Position numbers and translations under genes: made by a program
Notes under the pieces: generated by a model
Database searches by the model: none
Seen by the model: the letters and a program-made list of their open reading frames with translations, nothing else
Told to the model about the DNA's origin: nothing
Origin: Pirellulaceae bacterium
Lineage (GTDB): Bacteria; Planctomycetota; Planctomycetia; Pirellulales; Pirellulaceae
Direction of reading: 5' to 3'
Assembly: GCA_030744095.1 (NCBI GenBank)
Contig: JASLRF010000123.1
Coordinates: forward strand, 1-5,355
Length of the DNA stretch: 5,355 nucleotides
Part shown: positions 1-5,355 of the stretch, piece by piece
Layout: each line of letters starts with the position of its first letter
Position numbering within the stretch: position 1 is the stretch's first letter

Positions 1-15
1 AGACTCTCCTTCTGG

Positions 16-86
16 CCGTTGGTGTAGAACAGCCAATGGATGCGAACGGGCGTTAGTGAAACAAAACGATTTGTGTCCGTTGGTGT
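16..86. repeat. Degenerate short intergenic repeat, two partial copies
   Basis: The 10-mer CCGTTGGTGT occurs at 16-25 and again at 77-86. The second copy sits in the context TGTCCGTTGGTGTTCATCTG (74-93), followed by CGG. That wording resembles a dispersed intergenic repeat of the type (A/T)TCCGTGTTCATCTGTGGT that I recall from planctomycete and other environmental genomes. The match here is imperfect. The repetition is seen directly; membership of a dispersed family is inference. Confidence 0.3.
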
Positions 87-130
87 TCATCTGCGGTACC
101 TCTGCGAGAACCGGTTTTGAAACTGCCTCG

Positions 131-149
131 AGGGTCATTACGTGACCCT
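131..149. promoter_or_regulatory. Perfect 7-bp inverted repeat, candidate operator
   Basis: AGGGTCA (131-137) and TGACCCT (143-149) form an exact inverted repeat around the 5-base spacer TTACG. As RNA the stem could extend to 10 pairs with two G-U pairs (128-152). No T-run follows, so a rho-independent terminator is unlikely. It lies directly upstream of the putative -35 element at 153, centred roughly 50 bases before the expected transcription start, a typical place for a dimeric regulator. The binding protein is unknown. A terminator-like or attenuating hairpin for an upstream gene remains possible. Confidence 0.35.
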
Positions 150-152
150 TGG

Positions 153-182
153 TTGTAATCGGTGTTCCGCACCTCTTAGAAT
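153..182 (+). promoter_or_regulatory. Putative sigma70-like promoter for the symporter operon
   Basis: TTGTAA at 153-158 (4 of 6 matches to TTGACA) is followed after 18 bases by TAGAAT at 177-182 (5 of 6 matches to TATAAT). Transcription would start near 189, leaving about 83 bases of untranslated leader before the ATG at 272. The spacing and the -10 match are good, but a single match of this quality can arise by chance, and sigma factor consensus is less well defined in Planctomycetota. Confidence 0.35.
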
Positions 183-271
183 TGAGGCTCGCCGAAATCG
201 GCAACCGCGCGGTCATGTACTGGCCGCCATCCCGATTCGTTCACCCTGCTGACAAGAGGTCCGATCGCGCG

Positions 272-637
272 ATGAGCAAATCTGAACTGGATCCAGAAAT
301 GGAATACGATCCCGTATTTCTACATTCGCGCCGCGAGGCAGTCGTAATCTTCTGTCTTTGGGTAACGGCGTTGATTTGGGTCGTCCCGTTTTGCTACTTC
401 AATGGGTACGGCGGAAACGTTGATCCGAGTTCGATCAGCATGATCATGGGAATCCCTACGTGGTTGTTCTGGGGCATTTTTATGCCGTGGTTGGTGGCCG
501 ACGCCTTCACGATCTGGTTCTGCTTCTTCTACATAAAGGACGATGAACTGGGTGAAGCCCATGAAGGTTCCGACATTGAGGAAGAACTGGCTGAACTTCA
601 GGCCCCGAAACAGTCGTCGCAGGAAGGGGGTGCCTGA
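272..637 (+). CDS. DUF997 (YhdT-like) small membrane protein, putative symporter partner
   Basis: This 121-residue protein has two hydrophobic helices, about residues 22-43 and 62-87, separated by a short polar loop. A charged, strongly acidic tail (89-121) follows. The pattern F-x-x-x-(R)REA before helix 1, a GxPxW entry to helix 2 and Y(I)KDDEL just after it matches the DUF997 family, whose E. coli member YhdT is encoded immediately before panF. Family members are encoded beside SSS symporters, so a role as a small accessory subunit is inferred; the biochemical function is not known to me. The ATG at 272 was chosen because AAGAGGT (253-259) precedes it at a somewhat long spacing and the family begins near here. 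A second ATG at 299 is possible. The stop overlaps the next start by one base. The tail is longer than in YhdT. Confidence 0.8.
   Translation: MSKSELDPEMEYDPVFLHSRREAVVIFCLWVTALIWVVPFCYFNGYGGNVDPSSISMIMGIPTWLFWGIFMPWLVADAFTIWFCFFYIKDDELGEAHEGSDIEEELAELQAPKQSSQEGGA
621..630 (+). promoter_or_regulatory. Strong Shine-Dalgarno for the symporter, inside the preceding gene
   Basis: The purine-rich AGGAAGGGGG ends six bases before the ATG at 637 and lies within the last codons of the DUF997 gene, where it encodes part of the terminal QEGG. Together with the TGATG stop/start overlap it supports both the start choice and translational coupling of the two membrane proteins. Confidence 0.7.
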
Positions 638-2625
638 TGGAGGTCAATCTTACCTCTGGAATGATCTTGGCCGCCGGATCGAATTCGGCGCTGCTTACAT
701 TCTGCCTGTACACGCTGGCGGTTTTTGGCCTGGCCTGGTTGTCCAACCGCTTGCTGCAAAGCAAGAGCTTTATGAGCGAGTATTTTCTGGGGAGTCGCAG
801 CCTTGGCGTTTGGGCGTTTGCTCTGACCTTTGCGGCGACCAGTTCGTCCGGCGGCAGCTTCACCGGCTTTCCATCTAAGATTTATACGCACGGGTGGATT
901 CTCGCGCTGTGGATCGGTAGCTACATGGTGGTTCCAATATGCACGATGGGGTTGCTGGGCAAGAGGTTGAATCAAGTCGCGAGGATTTCAGGCGCCATCA
1001 CTGTGCCGGACGTGATTCGCGACCGATTTCATAGCAAGTATTTTGGTCTAGTGGCCGTTTCGCTGATCGTCTTCTTCATGTCCTTCAATCTGGTCGCGCA
1101 GTTCAAAGCCGGAAGTCTAATTCTGCAAACGCTGCTAACTGACGTAGACATGTTCCACACAGTTTCTTCCGGCTTGTTTGGTTCGCTGACGAACAGCGGC
1201 GGATTATTAGACGGCGTGAATCCTGGCTACTTGCTGTGCCTGTTCACGTTCGGCGTGGCAGTCATCATCTATACCACCTACGGCGGTTTTCACGCGGTGG
1301 TCTGGACGGACGTCATGCAGGGCGTGGTGATGGTGGTCGGCGTGCTGATCATGCTTCCGCTGGCGCTCTACCAGGTCGGCAAGTTAGCGCCGCCTGGATC
1401 GAGTGGTTTAGAATACACAACTCGTGAGATGGCCAAAATGACACCTCCCGAGGCGGGTACGGCGACACTGCGCCTGGCAACGGAGCGGCAACAAGATCTC
1501 GTGCTTCGCGGTGATACCTGGATCCCGTTCGGCAGCGAGACGGACCAGCAGCGCCTGCTGCGGCTGACGACCAGCGTTACGATTGCCGCGGGGCAAACCG
1601 AAGTACTGAATGTCGGTGTGTTGGAACTCACCGCGCGCGGCGACATTGAACGCAAGATGGCTCTGTTGACACCGGCAGAAATCGATACGGGGATTGTCGT
1701 CGACAACGTCATTACGGAACCGTATGCCTACGGTTCCCAACCTGACCAGGCCGGTGCCTATGTGTCCGGGCCTGGACCAAGCGAATCGGACATGAACGGG
1801 TTCTTGCCAGTCAGCCTGGCCATCTCGTTCTTCTTCATGTGGGCCATCTCGGGATCTGGCCAGCCAAGTAACATGGTGCGGCTGATGGCGTTCAAGGATG
1901 CGCGAACACTGCGTTTGTCCATCTTCACCGTCGCCATGTATTACTCGGCGATCTACTTTCCACTGGTGATCATCTTCTGTTGTGCACGACTACTGATCCC
2001 CGGCATGGAAGCTGAATCGGACCGAATCATGCCGGCAATGGCCGTTTTTCTGAGTGAGCAGGCGGGGATTGCCTGGCTGGCCGGACTGTTGGTCGCCGCG
2101 CCATTCGCAGCGGTCATGTCGACGGTGGACAGTTTCTTGCTGATGATCTCGTCCGCCTTAGTGCGCGATATCTATCAACGGAACATCAACCCGGCGGCCG
2201 AGGAAAAGGCGATCAAACGTCTATGTTACTTGTTCACGTTGATCGTCGGCACGGCGGCGATGATCGGCGCCATTAACCCGCCGCAGTTCTTACAAGACAT
2301 CATCGTGTATGTCGGCAGCGGTTTGGCGGCCTGTTTTCTAGCCCCGATGGTCTATGCACTGTATTGGCCACGCGCCAACAGCCAAGGTTGTATGGCCGGG
2401 ATGCTGGGTGGATTTGCCGCCCACCTGTCGCTTTACTTTGGTGGCATTTTTGCCAACGGCAGTTTCTTTCGCCCCTATCGAATCATGAATTTCGATCCGA
2501 TTATCTTTGGGTTGCTCGTGTCGTTTGGCACGGTGTACGTAGTGACGAAAATGACACCGGCACCACCGACGGAGTTGGTGAGAAAGTACTTCTGTAAGGT
2601 GACCAAGAAGACAGCGACGTCGTAG
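637..2625 (+). CDS. Sodium:solute symporter (SSS family, PanF-like) with long extracytoplasmic insertion
   Basis: This 662-residue membrane protein should couple Na+ entry to uptake of a small organic solute. About 13 helices are visible, as expected for the family: roughly 18-40, 57-80, 88-107, 136-160, 195-214, 224-246, 388-408, 427-451, 478-500, 528-545, 552-576, 583-604 and 619-637. Landmarks shared with E. coli PanF are SEYFLGSRSLG (47-57), the YTTYGGFHAVVWTDVMQG segment (212-229), GQPSNMVRLMAFKD (408-421) and AAPFAAVMSTVDS (487-499). S495 and T496 sit where PutP and vSGLT have the Ser/Thr residues of the Na2 site, so sodium coupling is probably intact. PanF has about 480 residues. Much of the excess is residues 250-388 (nt 1384-1800), a polar, beta-rich stretch between helices 6 and 7 that family topology places outside the membrane. 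Substrate is unknown: PanF similarity suggests pantothenate or another carboxylate, but that should not be assumed. It is the second gene of an operon with the DUF997 protein. Confidence 0.9.
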   Translation: MEVNLTSGMILAAGSNSALLTFCLYTLAVFGLAWLSNRLLQSKSFMSEYFLGSRSLGVWAFALTFAATSSSGGSFTGFPSKIYTHGWILALWIGSYMVVPICTMGLLGKRLNQVARISGAITVPDVIRDRFHSKYFGLVAVSLIVFFMSFNLVAQFKAGSLILQTLLTDVDMFHTVSSGLFGSLTNSGGLLDGVNPGYLLCLFTFGVAVIIYTTYGGFHAVVWTDVMQGVVMVVGVLIMLPLALYQVGKLAPPGSSGLEYTTREMAKMTPPEAGTATLRLATERQQDLVLRGDTWIPFGSETDQQRLLRLTTSVTIAAGQTEVLNVGVLELTARGDIERKMALLTPAEIDTGIVVDNVITEPYAYGSQPDQAGAYVSGPGPSESDMNGFLPVSLAISFFFMWAISGSGQPSNMVRLMAFKDARTLRLSIFTVAMYYSAIYFPLVIIFCCARLLIPGMEAESDRIMPAMAVFLSEQAGIAWLAGLLVAAPFAAVMSTVDSFLLMISSALVRDIYQRNINPAAEEKAIKRLCYLFTLIVGTAAMIGAINPPQFLQDIIVYVGSGLAACFLAPMVYALYWPRANSQGCMAGMLGGFAAHLSLYFGGIFANGSFFRPYRIMNFDPIIFGLLVSFGTVYVVTKMTPAPPTELVRKYFCKVTKKTATS

Positions 2626-2644
2626 GACTGGGATGAAGTCTTCG

Positions 2645-3607
2645 TTACTGCCCGCCTGTGTGCTTTTCCAGCCAGGCGATGGCGGCGGCTTCGATGCCTT
2701 CGTGTCCGCCTTCAAAAATGGTCACGCGCGCTCGTCCCGCACGTCGGCGGAGGTGAATCTGCCGATCAAACGACGGGTCGACAGCCTGGTCGCTTGGTGT
2801 CGGTTCTTCCAGGTGTCCGTTTTTGCGGCTGATCTGCGCGATCTCGGCTGCGGAGATCTGAATTCCGCCTGCGGCCTTGGCGATCGCATTGAAGGCGTCC
2901 AGCGCGTGGCGAACAGGCACCGAACCGGTGTGGCCGTCGTGGACGCCTGCTGAAATGTCCAAAGCCACTTTAGCCGCACGATGCAAATGCGTCAGCGGCG
3001 ACCGTAGCCGATACTGCTGATCCACTGCGTCACTGTCACCGGGCGCACCGCCGCAGACTTTTCGCATCATCTCGCCGTAGCGATCGTTCTTGTGCTTTGC
3101 GTGCCAGGATGCCAGATCACTGATCCCGACCCAGGCACTGGCCGCTGTCCAGACTTCCGGGTGACAGCCGGCCATCAACATCGTCATGTGGCCTCCGCCA
3201 GAAACACCGGTTAAATAGATGCGGCGGGGGTCGATCTTGTAATGTCTCTTGGTCCAGGCCACGGCGTCCAGGATGTCTTGTTGGGCGGCGAGTGACCCGC
3301 AGGCGAGCGGATCGTCGTTGGCTCCGCGGAAATTAGGGAAGATGCAGACCCAGCCTCGTTGTCCGGCCATCTGTTCCAGCAGTGGCTTGCGCTGCTGGAG
3401 ATCGGCGCTCCACGAGTGCAACGACACCAACAGTGGCGCAGGCTTCGCCTTGTCGTGATCATCGGGAAGAACCAGGTAGCAGGGTTGCTCGGCGCCATCA
3501 AGTGAACTGGTGATGACGACTCTTGTACGTTGCCCCGCTACGGCGGGTGCGATCACAAGCAGCAGCAACCAAACGGGTAACGATTTGCGAACGAACTGAT
3601 GGAGCAT
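2645..3607 (-). CDS. Secreted alpha/beta hydrolase, prolyl oligopeptidase (S9-like) type
   Basis: This 320-residue exported serine hydrolase probably cleaves an ester or a peptide bond outside the cytoplasm. Residues 1-24 form a signal peptide: basic start, hydrophobic WLLLLVIAPAVA, and a likely cut after AVA24. The core shows LLVSLHSW (59-66, oxyanion-hole strand), the GVSGGG nucleophile elbow (134-139, Ser136), HDGHTG (223-228, candidate acid Asp224) and FEGGHEG (298-304, candidate His302), in canonical order. DLASWHA (164-170) is typical of S9-type cap-proximal sequence. No N-terminal beta-propeller is present, so this is the catalytic domain alone, like many planctomycete esterase/peptidase paralogues. 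Asp and His are 78 residues apart, about 40 more than in prolyl oligopeptidase, with a charged insertion at about 249-292. The substrate cannot be stated; carbohydrate esterase activity is an alternative to peptidase. It lies 100 bp after the ABC-2 permease gene and converges on the symporter gene with a 19-bp gap. Confidence 0.82.
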   Translation of the reverse strand: MLHQFVRKSLPVWLLLLVIAPAVAGQRTRVVITSSLDGAEQPCYLVLPDDHDKAKPAPLLVSLHSWSADLQQRKPLLEQMAGQRGWVCIFPNFRGANDDPLACGSLAAQQDILDAVAWTKRHYKIDPRRIYLTGVSGGGHMTMLMAGCHPEVWTAASAWVGISDLASWHAKHKNDRYGEMMRKVCGGAPGDSDAVDQQYRLRSPLTHLHRAAKVALDISAGVHDGHTGSVPVRHALDAFNAIAKAAGGIQISAAEIAQISRKNGHLEEPTPSDQAVDPSFDRQIHLRRRAGRARVTIFEGGHEGIEAAAIAWLEKHTGGQ

Positions 3608-3615
3608 GTTTCCGT

Positions 3616-3630
3616 GCTCTTTCGATGAAC
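3616..3630. repeat. 15-bp direct repeat, copy adjacent to hydrolase start
   Basis: GCTCTTTCGATGAAC occurs here and again, identically, at 3688-3702, 72 bp apart start to start. On the minus strand it reads GTTCATCGAAAGAGC, and its GAAAGAG (3617-3623) ends 9 bases before the hydrolase ATG, making it the likely ribosome binding site for that gene. A looser match extends further: both copies have CGT on the 5' plus-strand side, with one extra base in the second copy. Confidence 0.8.
3617..3623 (-). promoter_or_regulatory. Probable ribosome binding site of the hydrolase
   Basis: On the minus strand GAAAGAG precedes the ATG (3607-3605) with 9 bases between. It is a weak Shine-Dalgarno (AGAG core), but the best purine run at a usable distance. 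The GGAAA immediately before the ATG is too close to serve. The site lies entirely within the 15-bp direct repeat. Confidence 0.5.
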
Positions 3631-3687
3631 TGGATTTTTGAGGAATAGGATTAGGAACAGCCGCTTAGGGCCAAGGCCGAGAACGTC

Positions 3688-3702
3688 GCTCTTTCGATGA
3701 AC
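3688..3702. repeat. 15-bp direct repeat, copy just after the ABC-2 permease stop
   Basis: This is an exact second copy of the repeat at 3616-3630. It begins five bases after the permease stop codon when read on the minus strand. No ATG or GTG follows it at ribosome-binding distance; the nearest candidate is a TTG that would give only a seven-codon frame. It therefore looks like a duplicated leader segment without a gene. Confidence 0.8.
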
Positions 3703-3707
3703 GGTCT

Positions 3708-5355
3708 TCAAAACTCCTGCCATTCGATATAGACGCAGGCGGCAATCAACATGACTAGGGTAAACAGCGCACTGCTCCAGAGCGGTGTCCAGGGATCCAG
3801 ACTTTGTTGGGACGCGGCCATGTCCGAACGGTTGTTGCTTGCGGTCTCCTTGCCTGACAGCAAGTACTGAAACGTCTTGTCCAATTCACCGGGCTTGGGA
3901 AAAAGGCTGTAAAGTGGGACGAGCCCGTACCGATAAAACCTAGCCAGCCAATCTAACTTTGGCGAATAACGTCGCACCAGTTTCAGCGAAGGCAACTCAT
4001 AACGGCTCAAACGGACGGTGTGATCGCAAACGAACAATTGATTGTCTCGCGAAAACGTTGCGCTTGAGATATCGCCTTGACCTGTCACGCGTGCTTTCTT
4101 GAATTCTGTCGACTCGGCGTCGTACATCCACAGATTTCCGTTGTGAAATACAATGGAAAACCAGCGACCATCGGGAGAGGCGTTGATAAAACGCGGTTGG
4201 TTGGGGCCTTCCGGCTGAAATTCATGGCTTAATTCAAAAGACGTGGCATCCAGAATCTGCAGACGACCGTCGTCCCGACCCACGACCAGTGTGTTGCCGC
4301 CCACACCGATCACGGCCGGCTGCCGCTCTTCACCATCAAGCTCGTGCGTCCGCTCCACAACGTATTGCCCGTCGTCTCCCTTCCGCACGATCGTAATTGA
4401 CGCCCGTGTGTATAACGCCAACTCGTGATTAGACTGGTTCATGGTCGCCATCGATGGCTGGGTCAGCAACACGGGTTCTTCGGGGCTGACCTTCTGGAAG
4501 GGGCTGCTCTTGCTCAGCGGAATCGTGAAATTCCAAAGCTTGATCGGTTCTTGTTTCTTGGTGGGATCACCGACTAACCGATAAAGGCCCATGCTGGCGA
4601 CAACCAGGACGTCGCCGTTTTCTTCGTGGAACATGCCCAGCGTGCCGGAGGGGGCAGTGATGGCGGTTTCGGCCTCCCAGTCGCTGGTGCGATCACCTAC
4701 GTAGAAATTCATCTTCGTCGGTGGGAACATCGGTGTCGCGGATAGGAGCCGATCTTCTTTTTCGTCGTAAAGTGGTCCGACGGGGCGAAATTCGCGCGGA
4801 ATCGACGTCATGAACATCATGACCGGCCGCGCCTCTTTCTGGTCCTGCGAGACGAACACCTGTTGCCACTGACGCGAATCAGCGTCCCACTCTTGCGAGA
4901 TGCCCATTTCATTGGCAACCAAGAAGGTATCACCCACCTCGATGACGTTGACAAGCCGAGTCTTGTTCCAGATCCGAGTTTCAAACTCAATCTTCATAAC
5001 GCCCAGAATAAAACAAGTCATCCAGAACACCACCGTCAGCGCGACGCAGACGATGGGACTTCGCCACACGATCCCGATGAGAGACGAGACCGAGTAGTAA
5101 ATCGCAAAGACAAACAGGTAAATCGGGATGCTCAAGAGTATGTTGGCATCCCAGACGCCAAATCGAGCCCCCAGGATCAACCACAATCCGCCGATCAGGT
5201 ACGTCGCGCCAATCATGATGAAGGCACAACCGCCGACAAACTTGGAAAGAAACAACAGCCATCGAGAAATCGGTTTGCTCAATAGCAAATGTAACGAGCC
5301 GGGGTCGAACATCTGTGGAATAATGGGTGCCGTCACCAAGATCGCAATCACGATA
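3708..5355 (-). CDS. ABC-2 type transporter permease with extracytoplasmic beta-propeller-like region (5' end outside window)
   Basis: The reading frame is open to the window edge, so the true start lies beyond 5355; a GTG at 5351-5349 is just a valine codon inside a helix. Residues below count from that GTG (547 visible). Residues 1-15 are the end of a helix, followed by GSLHLLLSKPISRW (18-31). This is the cytoplasmic coupling motif of ABC-2 permeases, usually seen as GTLELLLSxPISR between helices 2 and 3. Three helices follow at about 36-62, 70-95 and 98-118, then some 400 polar, beta-rich residues, and a last helix at 523-543 ending in a short C-terminal tail. Blade-like units are clearest at 351-381 (DDGRLQILD), 385-425 (SPDGRW, LWMYDAES) and 427-464 (FSRDNQLFVCD). 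An amphipathic stretch (467-500, GLVPLYSLFPKPGEL) precedes the final helix. Helix count places the insert on the outer face. An ATPase partner is expected upstream, outside the window. The exported substrate is unknown. Confidence 0.82.
   Translation of the reverse strand, partial: IVIAILVTAPIIPQMFDPGSLHLLLSKPISRWLLFLSKFVGGCAFIMIGATYLIGGLWLILGARFGVWDANILLSIPIYLFVFAIYYSVSSLIGIVWRSPIVCVALTVVFWMTCFILGVMKIEFETRIWNKTRLVNVIEVGDTFLVANEMGISQEWDADSRQWQQVFVSQDQKEARPVMMFMTSIPREFRPVGPLYDEKEDRLLSATPMFPPTKMNFYVGDRTSDWEAETAITAPSGTLGMFHEENGDVLVVASMGLYRLVGDPTKKQEPIKLWNFTIPLSKSSPFQKVSPEEPVLLTQPSMATMNQSNHELALYTRASITIVRKGDDGQYVVERTHELDGEERQPAVIGVGGNTLVVGRDDGRLQILDATSFELSHEFQPEGPNQPRFINASPDGRWFSIVFHNGNLWMYDAESTEFKKARVTGQGDISSATFSRDNQLFVCDHTVRLSRYELPSLKLVRRYSPKLDWLARFYRYGLVPLYSLFPKPGELDKTFQYLLSGKETASNNRSDMAASQQSLDPWTPLWSSALFTLVMLIAACVYIEWQEF

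Larger units (their letters stand above)
1..271. other. Non-coding leader upstream of the DUF997-symporter operon
   Basis: No convincing coding region is seen here on either strand. The frame of the downstream gene can be extended back to a TTG at 149, but the added 41 residues look unlike protein conserved in this family and the extension lacks a good ribosome binding site, so the stretch is treated as untranslated. It contains two copies of the 10-mer CCGTTGGTGT (16-25 and 77-86), a perfect 7-bp inverted repeat, and a possible promoter. The window edge hides whatever gene lies to the left. Confidence 0.7.

Noticed and set aside
149..271. Upstream extension of the DUF997 gene from a TTG start at 149, adding 41 residues
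   Set aside because: The added residues do not look like the family, the start is a weak TTG with no ribosome binding site, and the extension would overlap the promoter and palindrome. The ATG at 272 fits the family's usual length.
264..273. Perfect 10-bp palindrome ATCGCGCGAT overlapping the start codon of the DUF997 gene
   Set aside because: Short CG-rich palindromes are common in such DNA. It could make a small hairpin at the start, but nothing else supports a regulatory role.
2626..2644. Bidirectional terminator between the converging symporter and hydrolase genes
   Set aside because: Only a 4-bp complement (GACT/AGTC) is found and no T-run. The 19-bp gap contains no convincing hairpin.
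2633..2953. Plus-strand 106-codon open frame opposite the hydrolase C-terminus
   Set aside because: It is antisense to conserved catalytic-domain sequence, has no family resemblance, and starts inside the intergenic gap without a ribosome binding site.
3671..3680. GGCC-rich inverted element after the permease gene as a terminator
   Set aside because: The GGCC arms are separated by only two bases, which cannot form a hairpin loop, and no T-run follows on the minus strand.
3651..3687. Short minus-strand frame after the permease stop ending in LALSGCS, reminiscent of a lipobox
   Set aside because: It begins at best at a TTG, gives only seven codons, and has no hydrophobic signal segment before the Cys. 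It may be chance; a remnant of a lost lipoprotein gene cannot be shown from this sequence.
4863..5285. Plus-strand 140-codon open frame opposite the permease gene
   Set aside because: It is antisense to a well-supported membrane protein and its product is a polar low-information sequence with no recognisable motif.

Overview
The window looks like chromosomal DNA of a planctomycete, most likely a Pirellulales relative. This is inferred from the kind of proteins present and moderate GC content, not from a marker gene. The features pointing that way are an SSS-family symporter with a long extracytoplasmic insertion, an exported prolyl-oligopeptidase-type hydrolase, and an ABC-2 permease with a beta-propeller-like region spliced into an external loop. 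There are no RNA genes, CRISPR arrays, integrases or insertion sequences.

Layout. Positions 1-271 are non-coding. They hold a degenerate short repeat, a 7-bp inverted repeat (131-149) and a plausible sigma70-like promoter (153-182). A plus-strand two-gene operon follows. The first gene (272-637) encodes a two-helix membrane protein of the DUF997/YhdT type. The second (637-2625) encodes a 662-residue sodium:solute symporter most like PanF. Stop and start overlap in TGATG, so the two are probably translationally coupled, as in the yhdT-panF pair of E. coli. The likely job is Na+-driven uptake of a small organic solute; the substrate cannot be read from the sequence.

The rest of the window is on the minus strand and converges on the symporter gene with a 19-bp gap. 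Reading leftwards, a 5'-truncated ABC-2 permease gene (3708-5355, continuing beyond the window) is followed after 100 bp by a secreted alpha/beta hydrolase gene (2645-3607). That 100-bp gap contains two copies of a 15-bp direct repeat; the copy next to the hydrolase supplies its probable ribosome binding site. Nothing in the sequence ties the hydrolase or permease functionally to the symporter.

The points most worth a second look are the two membrane proteins with large extracytoplasmic insertions: about 400 residues of beta-propeller-like sequence in the ABC-2 permease, and about 140 residues between two core helices of the symporter. I found no clear sign of a wholly new multi-gene system.
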